This document shows, piece by piece, positions 1-7,472 of a stretch of 18,050 bases of DNA. How positions within the stretch are numbered: position 1 is the stretch's first letter; each line of letters begins with the position of its first letter. This stretch comes from Clostridia bacterium (lineage in GTDB: Bacteria > Bacillota > Clostridia > Peptostreptococcales > Anaerovoracaceae), in assembly GCA_024403215.1 (NCBI GenBank), contig JAKSSJ010000014.1, positions 1 to 18,050 of the forward strand. Direction: 5' to 3'. The notes under the pieces are model-generated. The model searched no databases, was not told the DNA's origin, and saw nothing but the letters and a program-made list of their open reading frames with translations. The translations under genes and the position numbers were made by a program.

Positions 1-8
1 AAAACTTC

Positions 9-27
9 AACTTTTTGAGAAAAAGTT
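9..27 (-). terminator. AT-rich hairpin downstream of pduL, possible terminator
   Basis: An 8 bp perfect inverted repeat (aactttttgagaaaaagtt, 3-base loop) lies 33-51 bases past the pduL stop codon. Read on the minus strand it is followed by GAAG and then TTTT at the window edge. The stem has only one G:C pair, so it would be a weak terminator by itself. It is the only candidate 3' end visible for the tig-to-pduL operon. Its overlap with the DnaA-box-like repeats means it could instead belong to a replication or regulatory region continuing to the left. Confidence 0.4.
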
Positions 28-47
28 TTCCACAGAATTTTCCACAG
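26..47 (+). repeat. Two tandem DnaA-box-like motifs
   Basis: The 10-mer ttttccacag occurs twice, at 26-35 and 38-47, separated by two A bases, so the motifs repeat every 12 bases. TTTTCCACA differs by one base from the standard DnaA box TTATCCACA, a variant common in low-GC Gram-positive bacteria. An AT-rich stretch (aaatatatactatag) follows at once. What is seen is the repeat. DnaA binding is inferred, and whether this is part of oriC, a DnaA-regulated promoter or chance cannot be told because the window starts here. Confidence 0.5.
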
Positions 48-59
48 GGCAAATATATA

Positions 60-632
60 CTATAGAAGAATTTCAACCTCTACGTCATTAGCAAGAGCTG
101 CAGCATTACCCTCATCGGTATCAATGTGGAATTCTCTCTCGTGAGCATCTCCGCATCTGCAAACTACGTTTCCAAATACCAGTTCTCTTTCGCCAAGAAC
201 CTTAACAGAAACAACCTGCTGATCAACTACTCCAGCTTCCTTAGCCTGAGCAGCGCTGAGGTGAATATGTCTTTGAGCAACCATTACGCCGTGATCAATT
301 TCAATCTCGCCCTTTGGTCCTACAATCTTAATTCCAGGAGTTCCATCAAGCTTACCGCTCTGACGAACTGGAACACCCTTAAGACCAAGAGTTCTTGTGT
401 CAGTCATAGCAAGCTCAACCTGAGTTTCTTTTCTTGTAGGTCCAAGAACTCTAAGAGTTGCAGAGCCCTTTGGTCCAACAATCTGAACCTGCTCTTCTGC
501 AGCAAACTGACCTGGCTGCTTTAAATCTTTTTTCTTTGTAAGTGTTGCGCCCTCGCCAAACAGAACTTCAAGGTCTGCCTGTGAGAGGTGAATGTGTTTG
601 TTGGAAATTCCAACAGGTACTGTATAGCCCAT
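60..632 (-). CDS. pduL: PduL-type phosphate propanoyltransferase / phosphotransacetylase
   Basis: Product of 190 residues that exchanges phosphate for CoA on a short acyl group (acetyl-CoA or propanoyl-CoA to the acyl phosphate), which allows ATP formation through an acyl kinase. PduL proteins are zinc enzymes unrelated to Pta. The family hallmark is visible twice: a KHIHLS motif at residues 12-17 and an RHIHLS motif at 121-126, one in each half, plus a late His in REFHID (H169). These are the expected zinc ligands. Length is somewhat shorter than microcompartment forms because there is no N-terminal encapsulation extension: the protein starts almost directly at VPVGISNKHIHL. This suggests a free cytosolic enzyme acting as the housekeeping phosphotransacetylase, as known for PduL-type enzymes in Moorella. 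An in-frame upstream ATG at 704 lies inside hpt and is rejected, since AGGAGGA sits just before 632. It is the last gene of the tig operon, one base after hpt. Confidence 0.92.
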   Translation of the reverse strand: MGYTVPVGISNKHIHLSQADLEVLFGEGATLTKKKDLKQPGQFAAEEQVQIVGPKGSATLRVLGPTRKETQVELAMTDTRTLGLKGVPVRQSGKLDGTPGIKIVGPKGEIEIDHGVMVAQRHIHLSAAQAKEAGVVDQQVVSVKVLGERELVFGNVVCRCGDAHEREFHIDTDEGNAAALANDVEVEILL

Positions 633-633
633 T

Positions 634-1161
634 TTATTCCTCCTTAACCCATGAAATATATGGGAGCTGTCTAAGATGCTGATCTGCATCCAAACCATAA
701 CCAACTATAAATTTATCATCTACTTCAAAGCCAACATAATCAGCCTTAAATTCAACCTTTCTTCTGCAAGGCTTATCAAGAATAGTACAAACCTTAAGGC
801 TCTTCGGATTTCTTGCGAGAAGCTGTTTCTTAAGATAGAAAAGCGTAAGTCCAGAATCTACAATATCCTCTACTATTATTACATTCTTACCTTCTATAGG
901 AGTATCAAGGTCTTTACCTATTCTTACAACGCCAGAAGTTTTAGTAGCGCTGCCATAAGATGACACGCACATAAAATCAATAGTAAGATCAAGATCGATT
1001 TCTCTCATAAGGTCCGCCATAAAAGGAGCAGCACCCTTTAGAATACCTACAAGTAAAATCTCCTCTCCAGCATAATCAGCTGTGATTTGCTTTCCAATTT
1101 CTTGTACTCTTTTTGCAATCTGTTCTTTAGTAATTAATATTTCTTGATTTGAAAACTTCAT
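634..1161 (-). CDS. hpt: Hypoxanthine phosphoribosyltransferase
   Basis: Product of 175 residues, the usual size for bacterial HPRT. It salvages purines by joining hypoxanthine (often also guanine) to PRPP, giving IMP or GMP and pyrophosphate in the cytosol. The PRPP-binding signature VIIVEDIVDSGLT is at residues 94-106 with the paired acidic residues E98-D99. The GILKGA loop is at 39-44, and the purine-binding C-terminal part has FKADYVGFEVDDKFIVGYGL around 138-157. A GAGGT ribosome binding site overlaps the end of ysxC, two bases upstream. The gene sits between ysxC and pduL in a run of tightly spaced minus-strand genes and must share their transcript. In many Firmicutes hpt is instead next to tilS and ftsH, so placement at the tail of a protease operon is less usual. 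Confidence 0.95.
   Translation of the reverse strand: MKFSNQEILITKEQIAKRVQEIGKQITADYAGEEILLVGILKGAAPFMADLMREIDLDLTIDFMCVSSYGSATKTSGVVRIGKDLDTPIEGKNVIIVEDIVDSGLTLFYLKKQLLARNPKSLKVCTILDKPCRRKVEFKADYVGFEVDDKFIVGYGLDADQHLRQLPYISWVKEE
638..643 (-). promoter_or_regulatory. Ribosome binding site of pduL
   Basis: AGGAGG (then AATAAA and ATG) on the minus strand, inside the last codons of hpt. It decides the pduL start at 632 over the longer frame opening at 704, which would overlap hpt by about 70 bases and lacks a comparable site. The placement suggests translation of pduL is coupled to the end of hpt. Confidence 0.85.
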
Positions 1162-1163
1162 AG

Positions 1164-1763
1164 CTATACCTCAGACGAAATATTTACAATTCTATCTATA
1201 CTTGCTAAAACCTCATCAACTCCAGTTTTATTAAGAGCCGACTCAGCCAAAATAACATCATCCTTTTCCATATCGAGCTCCCTTCGAATCATGCTAAGGT
1301 TTTTGTTTAGCTCGTTTTTAGAAAGCTTATCAGCCTTTGTTGCAATAACAAGACCGTTTAAATGATAGTACTTAAGATAATCATACATCTGCACATCCTG
1401 GGCAGAAGGCTTATGCCTAGAGTCAACCAAAAGAACGCATATCTTAAGCCCCTCTCTTTTGGAAAGGTAAGTTTCCATCATATTGCCCCAAGACTGTGAT
1501 TCCGCTTTAGATACATTTGCAAAACCATAGCCCGGTAAATCAACAATTCTGAATGCATTATTAATAAGGAAGAAATTAATAGTTCTAGTCTTACCCGGAG
1601 TAGCTGAAACCTTTGCGAGTTTCTTCCTATTAGTAAGCAGGTTTAATAGAGAAGACTTGCCAACATTAGACCTTCCGGCAAATGCAATCTCAGGCAGATT
1701 ATCTTCTGGGTATTGATCTGGTTTTACAGCCGAGCCAATAAACTCAGCAGACTTTATTATCAT
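1164..1763 (-). CDS. ysxC: Ribosome biogenesis GTP-binding protein YsxC/YihA (EngB)
   Basis: Product of 199 residues of the TRAFAC-class small GTPases needed for assembly of the large ribosomal subunit in Bacillus subtilis. The G motifs are in order: G1 P-loop GRSNVGKS at 30-37, G2 region TPGKTRT at 55-61, G3 DLPG at 75-78, G4 TKAD at 142-145, and a G5-like SALNKTG at 175-181. Length matches the family (about 195-210). The start codon overlaps the stop of lon by four bases (ATGA), so translation is probably coupled. lon-ysxC adjacency is conserved in many Firmicutes, which supports the call and the operon reading. Confidence 0.96.
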   Translation of the reverse strand: MIIKSAEFIGSAVKPDQYPEDNLPEIAFAGRSNVGKSSLLNLLTNRKKLAKVSATPGKTRTINFFLINNAFRIVDLPGYGFANVSKAESQSWGNMMETYLSKREGLKICVLLVDSRHKPSAQDVQMYDYLKYYHLNGLVIATKADKLSKNELNKNLSMIRRELDMEKDDVILAESALNKTGVDEVLASIDRIVNISSEV

Positions 1764-4063
1764 AACAAAGCCTCACTTAATGCATCGTCAACAGTATCTA
1801 TGAATACAAATTTCATGCTAGAGAGCACCTGCTTTGGAAGCTCTTCAAGATCTTTTTTGCACTCGCTTGGAAGAAGAACCTTTTTGATTCCCATTCTGTG
1901 AGCCGCAAGGACCTTTTCCTTAATTCCACCAACAGGAAGAATCTTACCCCTTAGAGTAATCTCACCCGTCATAGCAACATCTTTTCTAATTTTTCTTCCA
2001 GTAAGAGCCGAGATTACAGAAGTGCACATAGTAACGCCAGCAGATGGACCATCCTTTGGCGTTGCACCCTCTGGAATATGAATGTGAATATCCTTTGTCT
2101 TGTAGAACTCGCCTTCAATTCCAAGCTTTTTAGCATTCGCTCTAATATATGATACAGCAGCCTTTGCTGATTCTTGCATTACATCGCCAAGCTGGCCTGT
2201 AAGCTGAAGCTGGCCATTTCCGTCAAGCACTGCAGTTTCAATAAACAAGGTTTCACCGCCAACAATAGTCCAAGCAAGACCAGTAGCAACACCAACCTCG
2301 TTCTTTCCAAGAAGCTTATCATAATGATATTTTTCTTTTCCAAGATAATTTGTAATGTTCTTTCCTGTAATTATCTTTTTGGACTTATCGCCAGACACTT
2401 CTTTTCTTGCGAGCTTTCTGCATACGTTTCCGATTTCCTTTTCAAGACCTCTGACGCCAGATTCTCTTGTATAAGAATTGATGATGGCTTCTATTGCTGT
2501 CTTATCAAAAGAAACATTCTTAGCAGAAAGTCCGTTTGCCTTTATCTGTTTTGGAACAAGATATTTCTTTGCGATATTATATTTTTCCTGCGCTGTATAT
2601 CCTGATAAATCCAAAACCTCCATCCTATCAAGAAGAGGTCTTGGAATAGTATCTGTGGTGTTTGCGGTTGTGATAAATAAAACCTTAGAAAGATCAAAAG
2701 GAACTTCAAGGTAATGATCAACAAATTCCTTGTTCTGCTCTGGATCTAAAACTTCAAGAAGAGCCGATGCTGGATCACCGTGGAAATCAGAACCAATCTT
2801 ATCAACCTCATCAAAGAGGAAAACCGGATTTGCACTTTTAGCTTCCTTAATAGCGCTCATAACACGACCTGGGATGGCGCCAACATAGGTTCTTCTGTGG
2901 CCTCTAATTTCAGCCTCATCTCTTACGCCGCCAAGGGACATATGAACAAATTCTCGGTCGATAGATCTTGCCACACTTCTTGCAATAGAAGTCTTTCCTA
3001 CTCCTGGAGGTCCAACGAGACACAGTATAGGCGCCTTGTTATCAGAAGATAAAGTCTGCACTGCAAGATATTCTAAGATTCTATCCTTAACCTTCTCCAT
3101 TCCAAAATGATCTTCATTTAAAACCTTCTCGGCTTTTTTCATATCAATTTTAGATGAAGCATATTTATTCCAAGGAAGATCTAAAATCCATTCAATATAC
3201 GAGCGAGAAACAGAAGCCTCCTGCGAGCTTGGCATCATCTTAGAGAATCTATCAATCTCCTTTAAGAGCTTCTCTTCTATTGCTTTATCAAGATTAAGCT
3301 CTGCAATAGTTTTCTTCCAGCCTGCTGCTTCTTCTTCAAGATTGGAGTCCTCGCCAAGCTCTTGGTGAATAGCTCTTATTTGCTCTCTAAGATAGTATTC
3401 CTTTTGAGACTTGCTCATGGATTCATTAACTTTATTTTTAATATTTGTTTCGAGCTTTAATATTTCCGTTTCTCTTGTGAGAAGCTCCGAAACTATTTTA
3501 AGTCTTTCGGCAGGATGAGTTTCGGATAATACCTTTTGCGCATCCTCTACTTTAAGATCAATATTTGTTGCAATAATATCTGCGAGCTTGCCCGGATCAT
3601 CAATATCATCAATTGATGCAAAGGCATCATCTGATTGCTTAGGATGCATGCCAACCCACTCGTGGAAGTTTGCTGCAGTACTCCTCATAAGAGCAGTGAG
3701 CTTTGCAGTAGACTTGCAAGGTTCATCCTCCATACCCTCTACATCTGCTAAAAAATATGGGACGTCTTGAATATATGATTTAACCTTTGCTCTATACTGT
3801 CCATCAACAAGAACCCTAATATTATTGCCAGGAATTCTAAGCATTTGCTTAATCTTTGCAACAGTACCTACAGTGTAGATATCATCTTCTGTTGGAAGGT
3901 CTAGCTCAGCATCTTTTTGAGACACCAAAAATACAGTCTGATTCATAACCATTGCACGCTCTAGTGCAAGAATAGACTTCTCTCTTCCAAGATCAAAATG
4001 GATTACCATGGTTGGAAATACCGTAAGACCCCTAAGCGGGATTAAAGGCATTACTTCACTCAT
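1760..4063 (-). CDS. lon: ATP-dependent endopeptidase Lon
   Basis: Product of 767 residues, typical of bacterial LonA. It degrades misfolded and regulatory proteins in the cytosol as a homohexamer. The N-terminal substrate-binding domain occupies roughly residues 1-200, opening with the characteristic MPLIPLRGLTVFPTMV. A helical segment follows, then the AAA+ module with Walker A GPPGVGKT at 351-358 and Walker B VFLFDE at 414-419. The C-terminal serine-lysine protease domain carries the catalytic Ser674 in DGPSAG and Lys717 in KEKVLAAHR, with the same 43-residue spacing as Ser679-Lys722 of E. coli Lon. All catalytic residues are intact. It starts two bases after the clpX stop with an AAGGA ribosome binding site inside clpX, and its TGA stop overlaps the ysxC start. 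Its place in the clp operon implies coordinated supply of both ATP-dependent proteases. Confidence 0.98.
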   Translation of the reverse strand: MSEVMPLIPLRGLTVFPTMVIHFDLGREKSILALERAMVMNQTVFLVSQKDAELDLPTEDDIYTVGTVAKIKQMLRIPGNNIRVLVDGQYRAKVKSYIQDVPYFLADVEGMEDEPCKSTAKLTALMRSTAANFHEWVGMHPKQSDDAFASIDDIDDPGKLADIIATNIDLKVEDAQKVLSETHPAERLKIVSELLTRETEILKLETNIKNKVNESMSKSQKEYYLREQIRAIHQELGEDSNLEEEAAGWKKTIAELNLDKAIEEKLLKEIDRFSKMMPSSQEASVSRSYIEWILDLPWNKYASSKIDMKKAEKVLNEDHFGMEKVKDRILEYLAVQTLSSDNKAPILCLVGPPGVGKTSIARSVARSIDREFVHMSLGGVRDEAEIRGHRRTYVGAIPGRVMSAIKEAKSANPVFLFDEVDKIGSDFHGDPASALLEVLDPEQNKEFVDHYLEVPFDLSKVLFITTANTTDTIPRPLLDRMEVLDLSGYTAQEKYNIAKKYLVPKQIKANGLSAKNVSFDKTAIEAIINSYTRESGVRGLEKEIGNVCRKLARKEVSGDKSKKIITGKNITNYLGKEKYHYDKLLGKNEVGVATGLAWTIVGGETLFIETAVLDGNGQLQLTGQLGDVMQESAKAAVSYIRANAKKLGIEGEFYKTKDIHIHIPEGATPKDGPSAGVTMCTSVISALTGRKIRKDVAMTGEITLRGKILPVGGIKEKVLAAHRMGIKKVLLPSECKKDLEELPKQVLSSMKFVFIDTVDDALSEALL

Positions 4064-4065
4064 AC

Positions 4066-5352
4066 TTATGCTTCCTTTTTAATTTCTTCTGACTTAAGAT
4101 TTGTTTCAAGCTCTGCATCAGCTCTAACAAGTATAGGCTTTCCGTTTAGAACTGCATCCTTTGTAATCAAAACAGTTTTAACATTGCCCTCTGATGGAAC
4201 ATCGTACATGATGTCTGTCATTATTTCTTCAAAGATGGCTCTTAAAGCTCTTGCTCCAGTCTTTCTTTCCTGGGCTTTTTTAGCAATAGCTTCTATTGCT
4301 TCATCTTCTATTACAAGCTCTACGTTATCAAAGCTAAGAAGCTTTTGATACTGCTTTACCAAAGCGTTCTTTGGCTTTGTGATAATATTTTTAAGAGCCT
4401 CTATGCTAAGCTCGTCAAGAGTTGCAATGATAGGAACTCTTCCGATAAACTCTGGGATTAAGCCGTAGTGAAGAAGATCCTCTGGCTGAATGTGATCTAA
4501 AATATGAGGATCATCTTTTGATACTGATGTAACGGACTTATTAAAGCCTATTACCTTCTCTCCCATTCTTCTTTGAATAACCTTATCTATTCCATCAAAG
4601 GCACCACCACAAATGAAAAGTACATTTGATGTATCAAAAGCAATGAACTCCTGCTGTGGATGCTTTCTTCCTCCTTGTGGCGGAACATTAGCAACAGTGC
4701 CCTCAATAATTTTTAGAAGCGCCTGCTGAACCCCTTCACCACTAACGTCTCTTGTAATAGATGGATTGTCGGACTTTCTAGAAATCTTATCAATCTCATC
4801 AATGTAGACTATGCCCTTTTGAGCCTTTTCTAAATCAAAGTCTGCAGCCTGAAGAAGCTTAAGAAGAATATTCTCAACGTCCTCGCCAACATAACCGGCC
4901 TCTGTAAGAGCTGTTGCATCTGCAATAGCAAAAGGCACATCCAAAATTTTTGCAAGAGTTTGCGCAAGATAAGTTTTGCCTGAACCTGTTGGTCCAACCA
5001 TAACTATATTAGACTTGGCAAGCTCCACTCCATCATTATCTTTTTCTGCGCTGATTCTTTTGTAGTGGTTATAAACCGCAACAGCTAAAAGCTTTTTGGC
5101 TCTTTCCTGGCCTATTACATATTCTGAAAGCTTTTCAGAAATTTCATGAGGCTTGAGAAGCTCCTTTGGAGCTTCCTCGTCTTTAAACTGTGTTTGATTT
5201 TCAAATTCATCAACAAGAAGATTGTGAATTTCGTTTGCGCATTCATCGCAAATATATACGTCCTGCCCTGCAATGAGTCTTCTTACCATACTCTGAGGTC
5301 TTCCACAAAACGAGCACACAAGCTCTTTTGATGAACCAAATTTATTTGCCAT
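4066..5352 (-). CDS. clpX: ATP-dependent Clp protease ATP-binding subunit ClpX
   Basis: Product of 428 residues, the AAA+ unfoldase that selects substrates and feeds them into ClpP. The N-terminal zinc-binding domain has the four cysteines C13, C16, C35 and C38 (CSFC and CDEC). Walker A GPTGSGKT is at 120-127, the pore loop GYVG at 153-156, Walker B IVYIDE at 181-186, the RKH loop at 229-231, the ClpP-docking IGF loop at 268-270 and the sensor-2 GARALR at 366-371. The chosen start gives MANKFGSSKELVCSFC, the usual N-terminus. A longer frame from 5391 would add 13 residues encoded inside clpP and is unlikely. The ribosome binding site is weak (AAAGAGATAGAG), and the start lies only four bases after the clpP stop, so translational coupling to clpP is likely. 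Confidence 0.97.
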   Translation of the reverse strand: MANKFGSSKELVCSFCGRPQSMVRRLIAGQDVYICDECANEIHNLLVDEFENQTQFKDEEAPKELLKPHEISEKLSEYVIGQERAKKLLAVAVYNHYKRISAEKDNDGVELAKSNIVMVGPTGSGKTYLAQTLAKILDVPFAIADATALTEAGYVGEDVENILLKLLQAADFDLEKAQKGIVYIDEIDKISRKSDNPSITRDVSGEGVQQALLKIIEGTVANVPPQGGRKHPQQEFIAFDTSNVLFICGGAFDGIDKVIQRRMGEKVIGFNKSVTSVSKDDPHILDHIQPEDLLHYGLIPEFIGRVPIIATLDELSIEALKNIITKPKNALVKQYQKLLSFDNVELVIEDEAIEAIAKKAQERKTGARALRAIFEEIMTDIMYDVPSEGNVKTVLITKDAVLNGKPILVRADAELETNLKSEEIKKEA

Positions 5353-5356
5353 ATCT

Positions 5357-5941
5357 CTATCTCTTTTCAACAACCTTATCGATAAGGCCATACTCTAAAG
5401 CTTCATCAGCATACATAAAGTTATCTCTTTCTGTATCCTGGCAAACTTTTTCATATGACTGCCCTGTCATCTCTGATAAAAGTTTATTCATTCTCTCTTT
5501 TGTTTTAATTATGTGATCTGCAGCAATCTTGATATCAGTTGCTTGGCCGTTTGCGCCGCCAAGAGGCTGATGAATCATAATCTCTGCATTAGGAAGTGCG
5601 TAGCGCTTTCCTTTTTCGCCAGCAGCAAGAAGGAATGCTGCCATGCTTGCAGCCATACCAACGCAAATTGTTGATACATCTGGCTTAATATAATTCATGG
5701 TATCGTAAATAGCCATGCCAGCAGTGATTACTCCGCCAGGGCTATTGATGTATAAGCTGATATCCTTGTCTGGATCCTCGCTCTCTAAAAAGAGAAGCTG
5801 AGCCACAACAAGACTAGCAACATCATCTGTTATTTCCCCATCGAGAAAAATAATTCTATCCTTAAGAAGTCTTGAGTAAATATCGTAGGAACGTTCTCCT
5901 CTTGAGCTTTGTTCTACTACCATTGGAATTAAACTGCTCAT
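5357..5941 (-). CDS. clpP: ATP-dependent Clp protease proteolytic subunit ClpP
   Basis: Product of 194 residues, the self-compartmentalised serine peptidase that assembles as a tetradecamer and works with ClpX and possibly ClpA/C-type partners. The catalytic triad is complete: Ser99 in GMAASM, His124 in IMIHQPLGG and Asp173 in QDTERDN. The N-terminal IPMVVEQSSRGERSYDIYSRLL is the conserved axial-loop region. The start at 5941 is fixed by a perfect AGGAGG four bases upstream. A frame opening at 5962 would begin within the tig-clpP hairpin and is rejected. The gene lies 63 bases downstream of tig, and a GC-rich hairpin fills most of that gap. Confidence 0.98.
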   Translation of the reverse strand: MSSLIPMVVEQSSRGERSYDIYSRLLKDRIIFLDGEITDDVASLVVAQLLFLESEDPDKDISLYINSPGGVITAGMAIYDTMNYIKPDVSTICVGMAASMAAFLLAAGEKGKRYALPNAEIMIHQPLGGANGQATDIKIAADHIIKTKERMNKLLSEMTGQSYEKVCQDTERDNFMYADEALEYGLIDKVVEKR

Positions 5942-5945
5942 ATAG

Positions 5946-5951
5946 CCTCCT
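5946..5951 (-). promoter_or_regulatory. Ribosome binding site of clpP
   Basis: AGGAGG on the minus strand, followed by CTAT and the clpP ATG at 5941. It rules out the longer reading from 5962. It begins only 13 bases past the intergenic hairpin, so there is no space for a separate promoter between hairpin and gene. Confidence 0.85.
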
Positions 5952-5964
5952 AATAAATGCATAA

Positions 5965-5985
5965 AGCGGGGCTAAAGGCCCCGCT
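5965..5985 (-). terminator. GC-rich hairpin between tig and clpP (attenuator or partial terminator)
   Basis: Perfect 8 bp stem agcggggc / gccccgct with a 5-base loop. It lies 19 bases after the tig stop. On the minus strand it is followed by TTATGCATTTATT, a broken T tract, so it resembles a leaky intrinsic terminator. clpP has no visible promoter of its own after it, so either transcription reads through in part or the hairpin protects or separates the tig message. It would lower clpP-clpX-lon expression relative to tig. Confidence 0.65.
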
Positions 5986-6004
5986 AAAAATCTTAAGACT
6001 AATA

Positions 6005-7318
6005 TTATGCCTTAGGCTTATCTTCTACATCAGTAAACTTAGCGTTTGCGTAGAGAAGTTCGATTGCCTTTGTGTTCTTAATATCTTCTTTTAAGAGCTT
6101 AATGTTTTCTGGTCCAAATGCTTCCTTAACCTTAGCAAGCTCCATCTTATATTGATCAGCCATCTTCTGCTGTTCTGCCTCAATTTCAGCATCAGTAACT
6201 TCAATGTTTTCCTGAGCTGCAACAGCCTTAAGAGCAAGTCTGCTCTTTACTCTGCCTTCAGCCTGTGGCTTCATTTCGTTTCTTAAATCTTCAATTGTCT
6301 TATCCATGTACTTGCAGTACATATCAAGAGAGATTCCCTGGTAGGACATCTGCTGCTCATATTCTTCAAGCATAGCATCTGTCTCATTTTCAATCATAGC
6401 CTGTGGAAGAGTAATTGGATTTAATTCAACGAGCTTTTCAACAACGGCGTTCTTTCCGTCATATTCCTTTGCCTTTTCAGAAGACTCTTCAAGCTTTCTC
6501 TTCTCGTCAGCCTTAAGCTCTTCTAAAGTATCAAATTCAGATGCGTCCTTTGCAAACTCATCATCAAGAGCTGGAAGCTCTTCTCTTTTAATCTCATGAA
6601 CAAGGCACTTAAAGATAGCTTCTTTTCCAGCAAGGTTTTCTGCGTGATATTCTTCTGGGAATGTAACCTTAACGTCTCTTTCCTCACCTGGCTTAATGCC
6701 AACAAGCTGATCTTCAAAGCCTGGAATAAACTGGCCAGAACCAAGCTTTAAGCTCTGATTATCTGCTGTGCCGCCTTCAAACTGCTCTTCGCCAACAAAG
6801 CCCTTGTAGTCAAGAATAACTGTATCCTCAAGCTTTGCTCCGTCTTCTACTGTAATCTGACGAGCATTTCTTCTTTGGAGCATTTCAAGCTGTCTTTGAA
6901 CATCTTCATCTGTTACCTTGTGGAACTTACGCTCAACAGCCATTCCCTTGTAATCTTTTACTGTAACTTCTGGAGCTGTTTCAACTTTAACTGTAACCTT
7001 AAAGCCCTTGCCCTTTTCAAGCTTTTCCTCGCCAAACTGAATGTCAGGTCTGCCTACTGGCTCGATATCTAAAGAATCGAGTGCCTTTGGATATTCTTCG
7101 TTAAGAAGATCATCAATTGCTTCTTCAAAGAAAACGCCTGTACCATATCTGTTTTCAATGATATTTCTTGGCGCCTTTCCTTTTCTAAATCCTGGAACTG
7201 TAATCTGTCCACGATTCTTCTTAAAAGCTCTATCTGTAGCAGCGTCAAATTCTTCTGCTGTAAATTCCATTGTAAATGTTGCTTGGCAATTTTCCTTAGT
7301 AACTAATAAAGATGTCAT
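6005..7318 (-). CDS. tig: Trigger factor, ribosome-associated chaperone and prolyl isomerase
   Basis: Product of 437 residues, close to the family norm of about 430. It binds at the ribosome exit tunnel, shields nascent chains and has peptidyl-prolyl isomerase activity. The ribosome-docking signature GFRKGKAP is at residues 43-50 in the N-terminal domain. The FKBP-type isomerase domain spans about 160-245 (KLEDTVILDYKGFVG through LKLGSGQFIPGFEDQLVG), followed by the helical C-terminal chaperone arms. The start is supported by AGGAGG at 7327-7332, eight bases upstream. It is the first gene of the operon, about 32 bases after the predicted transcription start. tig next to clpP-clpX is a widely conserved order. 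Confidence 0.97.
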   Translation of the reverse strand: MTSLLVTKENCQATFTMEFTAEEFDAATDRAFKKNRGQITVPGFRKGKAPRNIIENRYGTGVFFEEAIDDLLNEEYPKALDSLDIEPVGRPDIQFGEEKLEKGKGFKVTVKVETAPEVTVKDYKGMAVERKFHKVTDEDVQRQLEMLQRRNARQITVEDGAKLEDTVILDYKGFVGEEQFEGGTADNQSLKLGSGQFIPGFEDQLVGIKPGEERDVKVTFPEEYHAENLAGKEAIFKCLVHEIKREELPALDDEFAKDASEFDTLEELKADEKRKLEESSEKAKEYDGKNAVVEKLVELNPITLPQAMIENETDAMLEEYEQQMSYQGISLDMYCKYMDKTIEDLRNEMKPQAEGRVKSRLALKAVAAQENIEVTDAEIEAEQQKMADQYKMELAKVKEAFGPENIKLLKEDIKNTKAIELLYANAKFTDVEDKPKA

Positions 7319-7357
7319 TAATTTGTCCTCCTTTGCCCAATAATTAGGCAGTTTTGT

Positions 7358-7386
7358 ATTATATCATAGAAAGAAACCGCTTGCAA
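7358..7386 (-). promoter_or_regulatory. Sigma-A-type promoter of the tig-clpP-clpX-lon operon
   Basis: On the minus strand, TTGCAA (7381-7386) and a perfect TATAAT (7358-7363) are separated by exactly 17 bases. This predicts a start near 7350 and a 5' leader of about 32 bases before tig. The -35 box lies in a small inverted repeat, ttgca-aa-tgcaa (7381-7392), which could be part of an operator. No CtsR tandem heptad (GGTCAAA) or CIRCE element (TTAGCACTC/GAGTGCTAA) was seen in this region. Confidence 0.8.
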
Positions 7387-7421
7387 ATGCAAAAGACAAA
7401 TAAAAAACCCTAAAACTCCAC

Positions 7422-7450
7422 TTGCTTTAAGCCCAAAGCCGTGATATTAT
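7422..7450 (+). promoter_or_regulatory. Promoter of the CYTH-domain gene
   Basis: TTGCTT (7422-7427) and TATTAT (7445-7450) are 17 bases apart, and a TGA before the -10 box gives an extended -10 (TGnTATTAT). Predicted start is near 7457, leaving a leader of only about 16 bases that contains the GAAGGTG ribosome binding site. It fires divergently from the tig promoter, with about 35 bases between the two -35 boxes. Confidence 0.65.
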
Positions 7451-7472
7451 TGCCGAGTTTGAAGGTGAAAAT

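Noticed and set aside
60..632. PduL as part of a microcompartment operon
   Set aside because: No shell-protein genes are visible and the product lacks an N-terminal encapsulation extension.
5353..5391. Longer N-terminus for clpX
   Set aside because: The added 13 residues come from inside clpP and do not resemble ClpX; MANKF followed by the zinc finger is the normal start.
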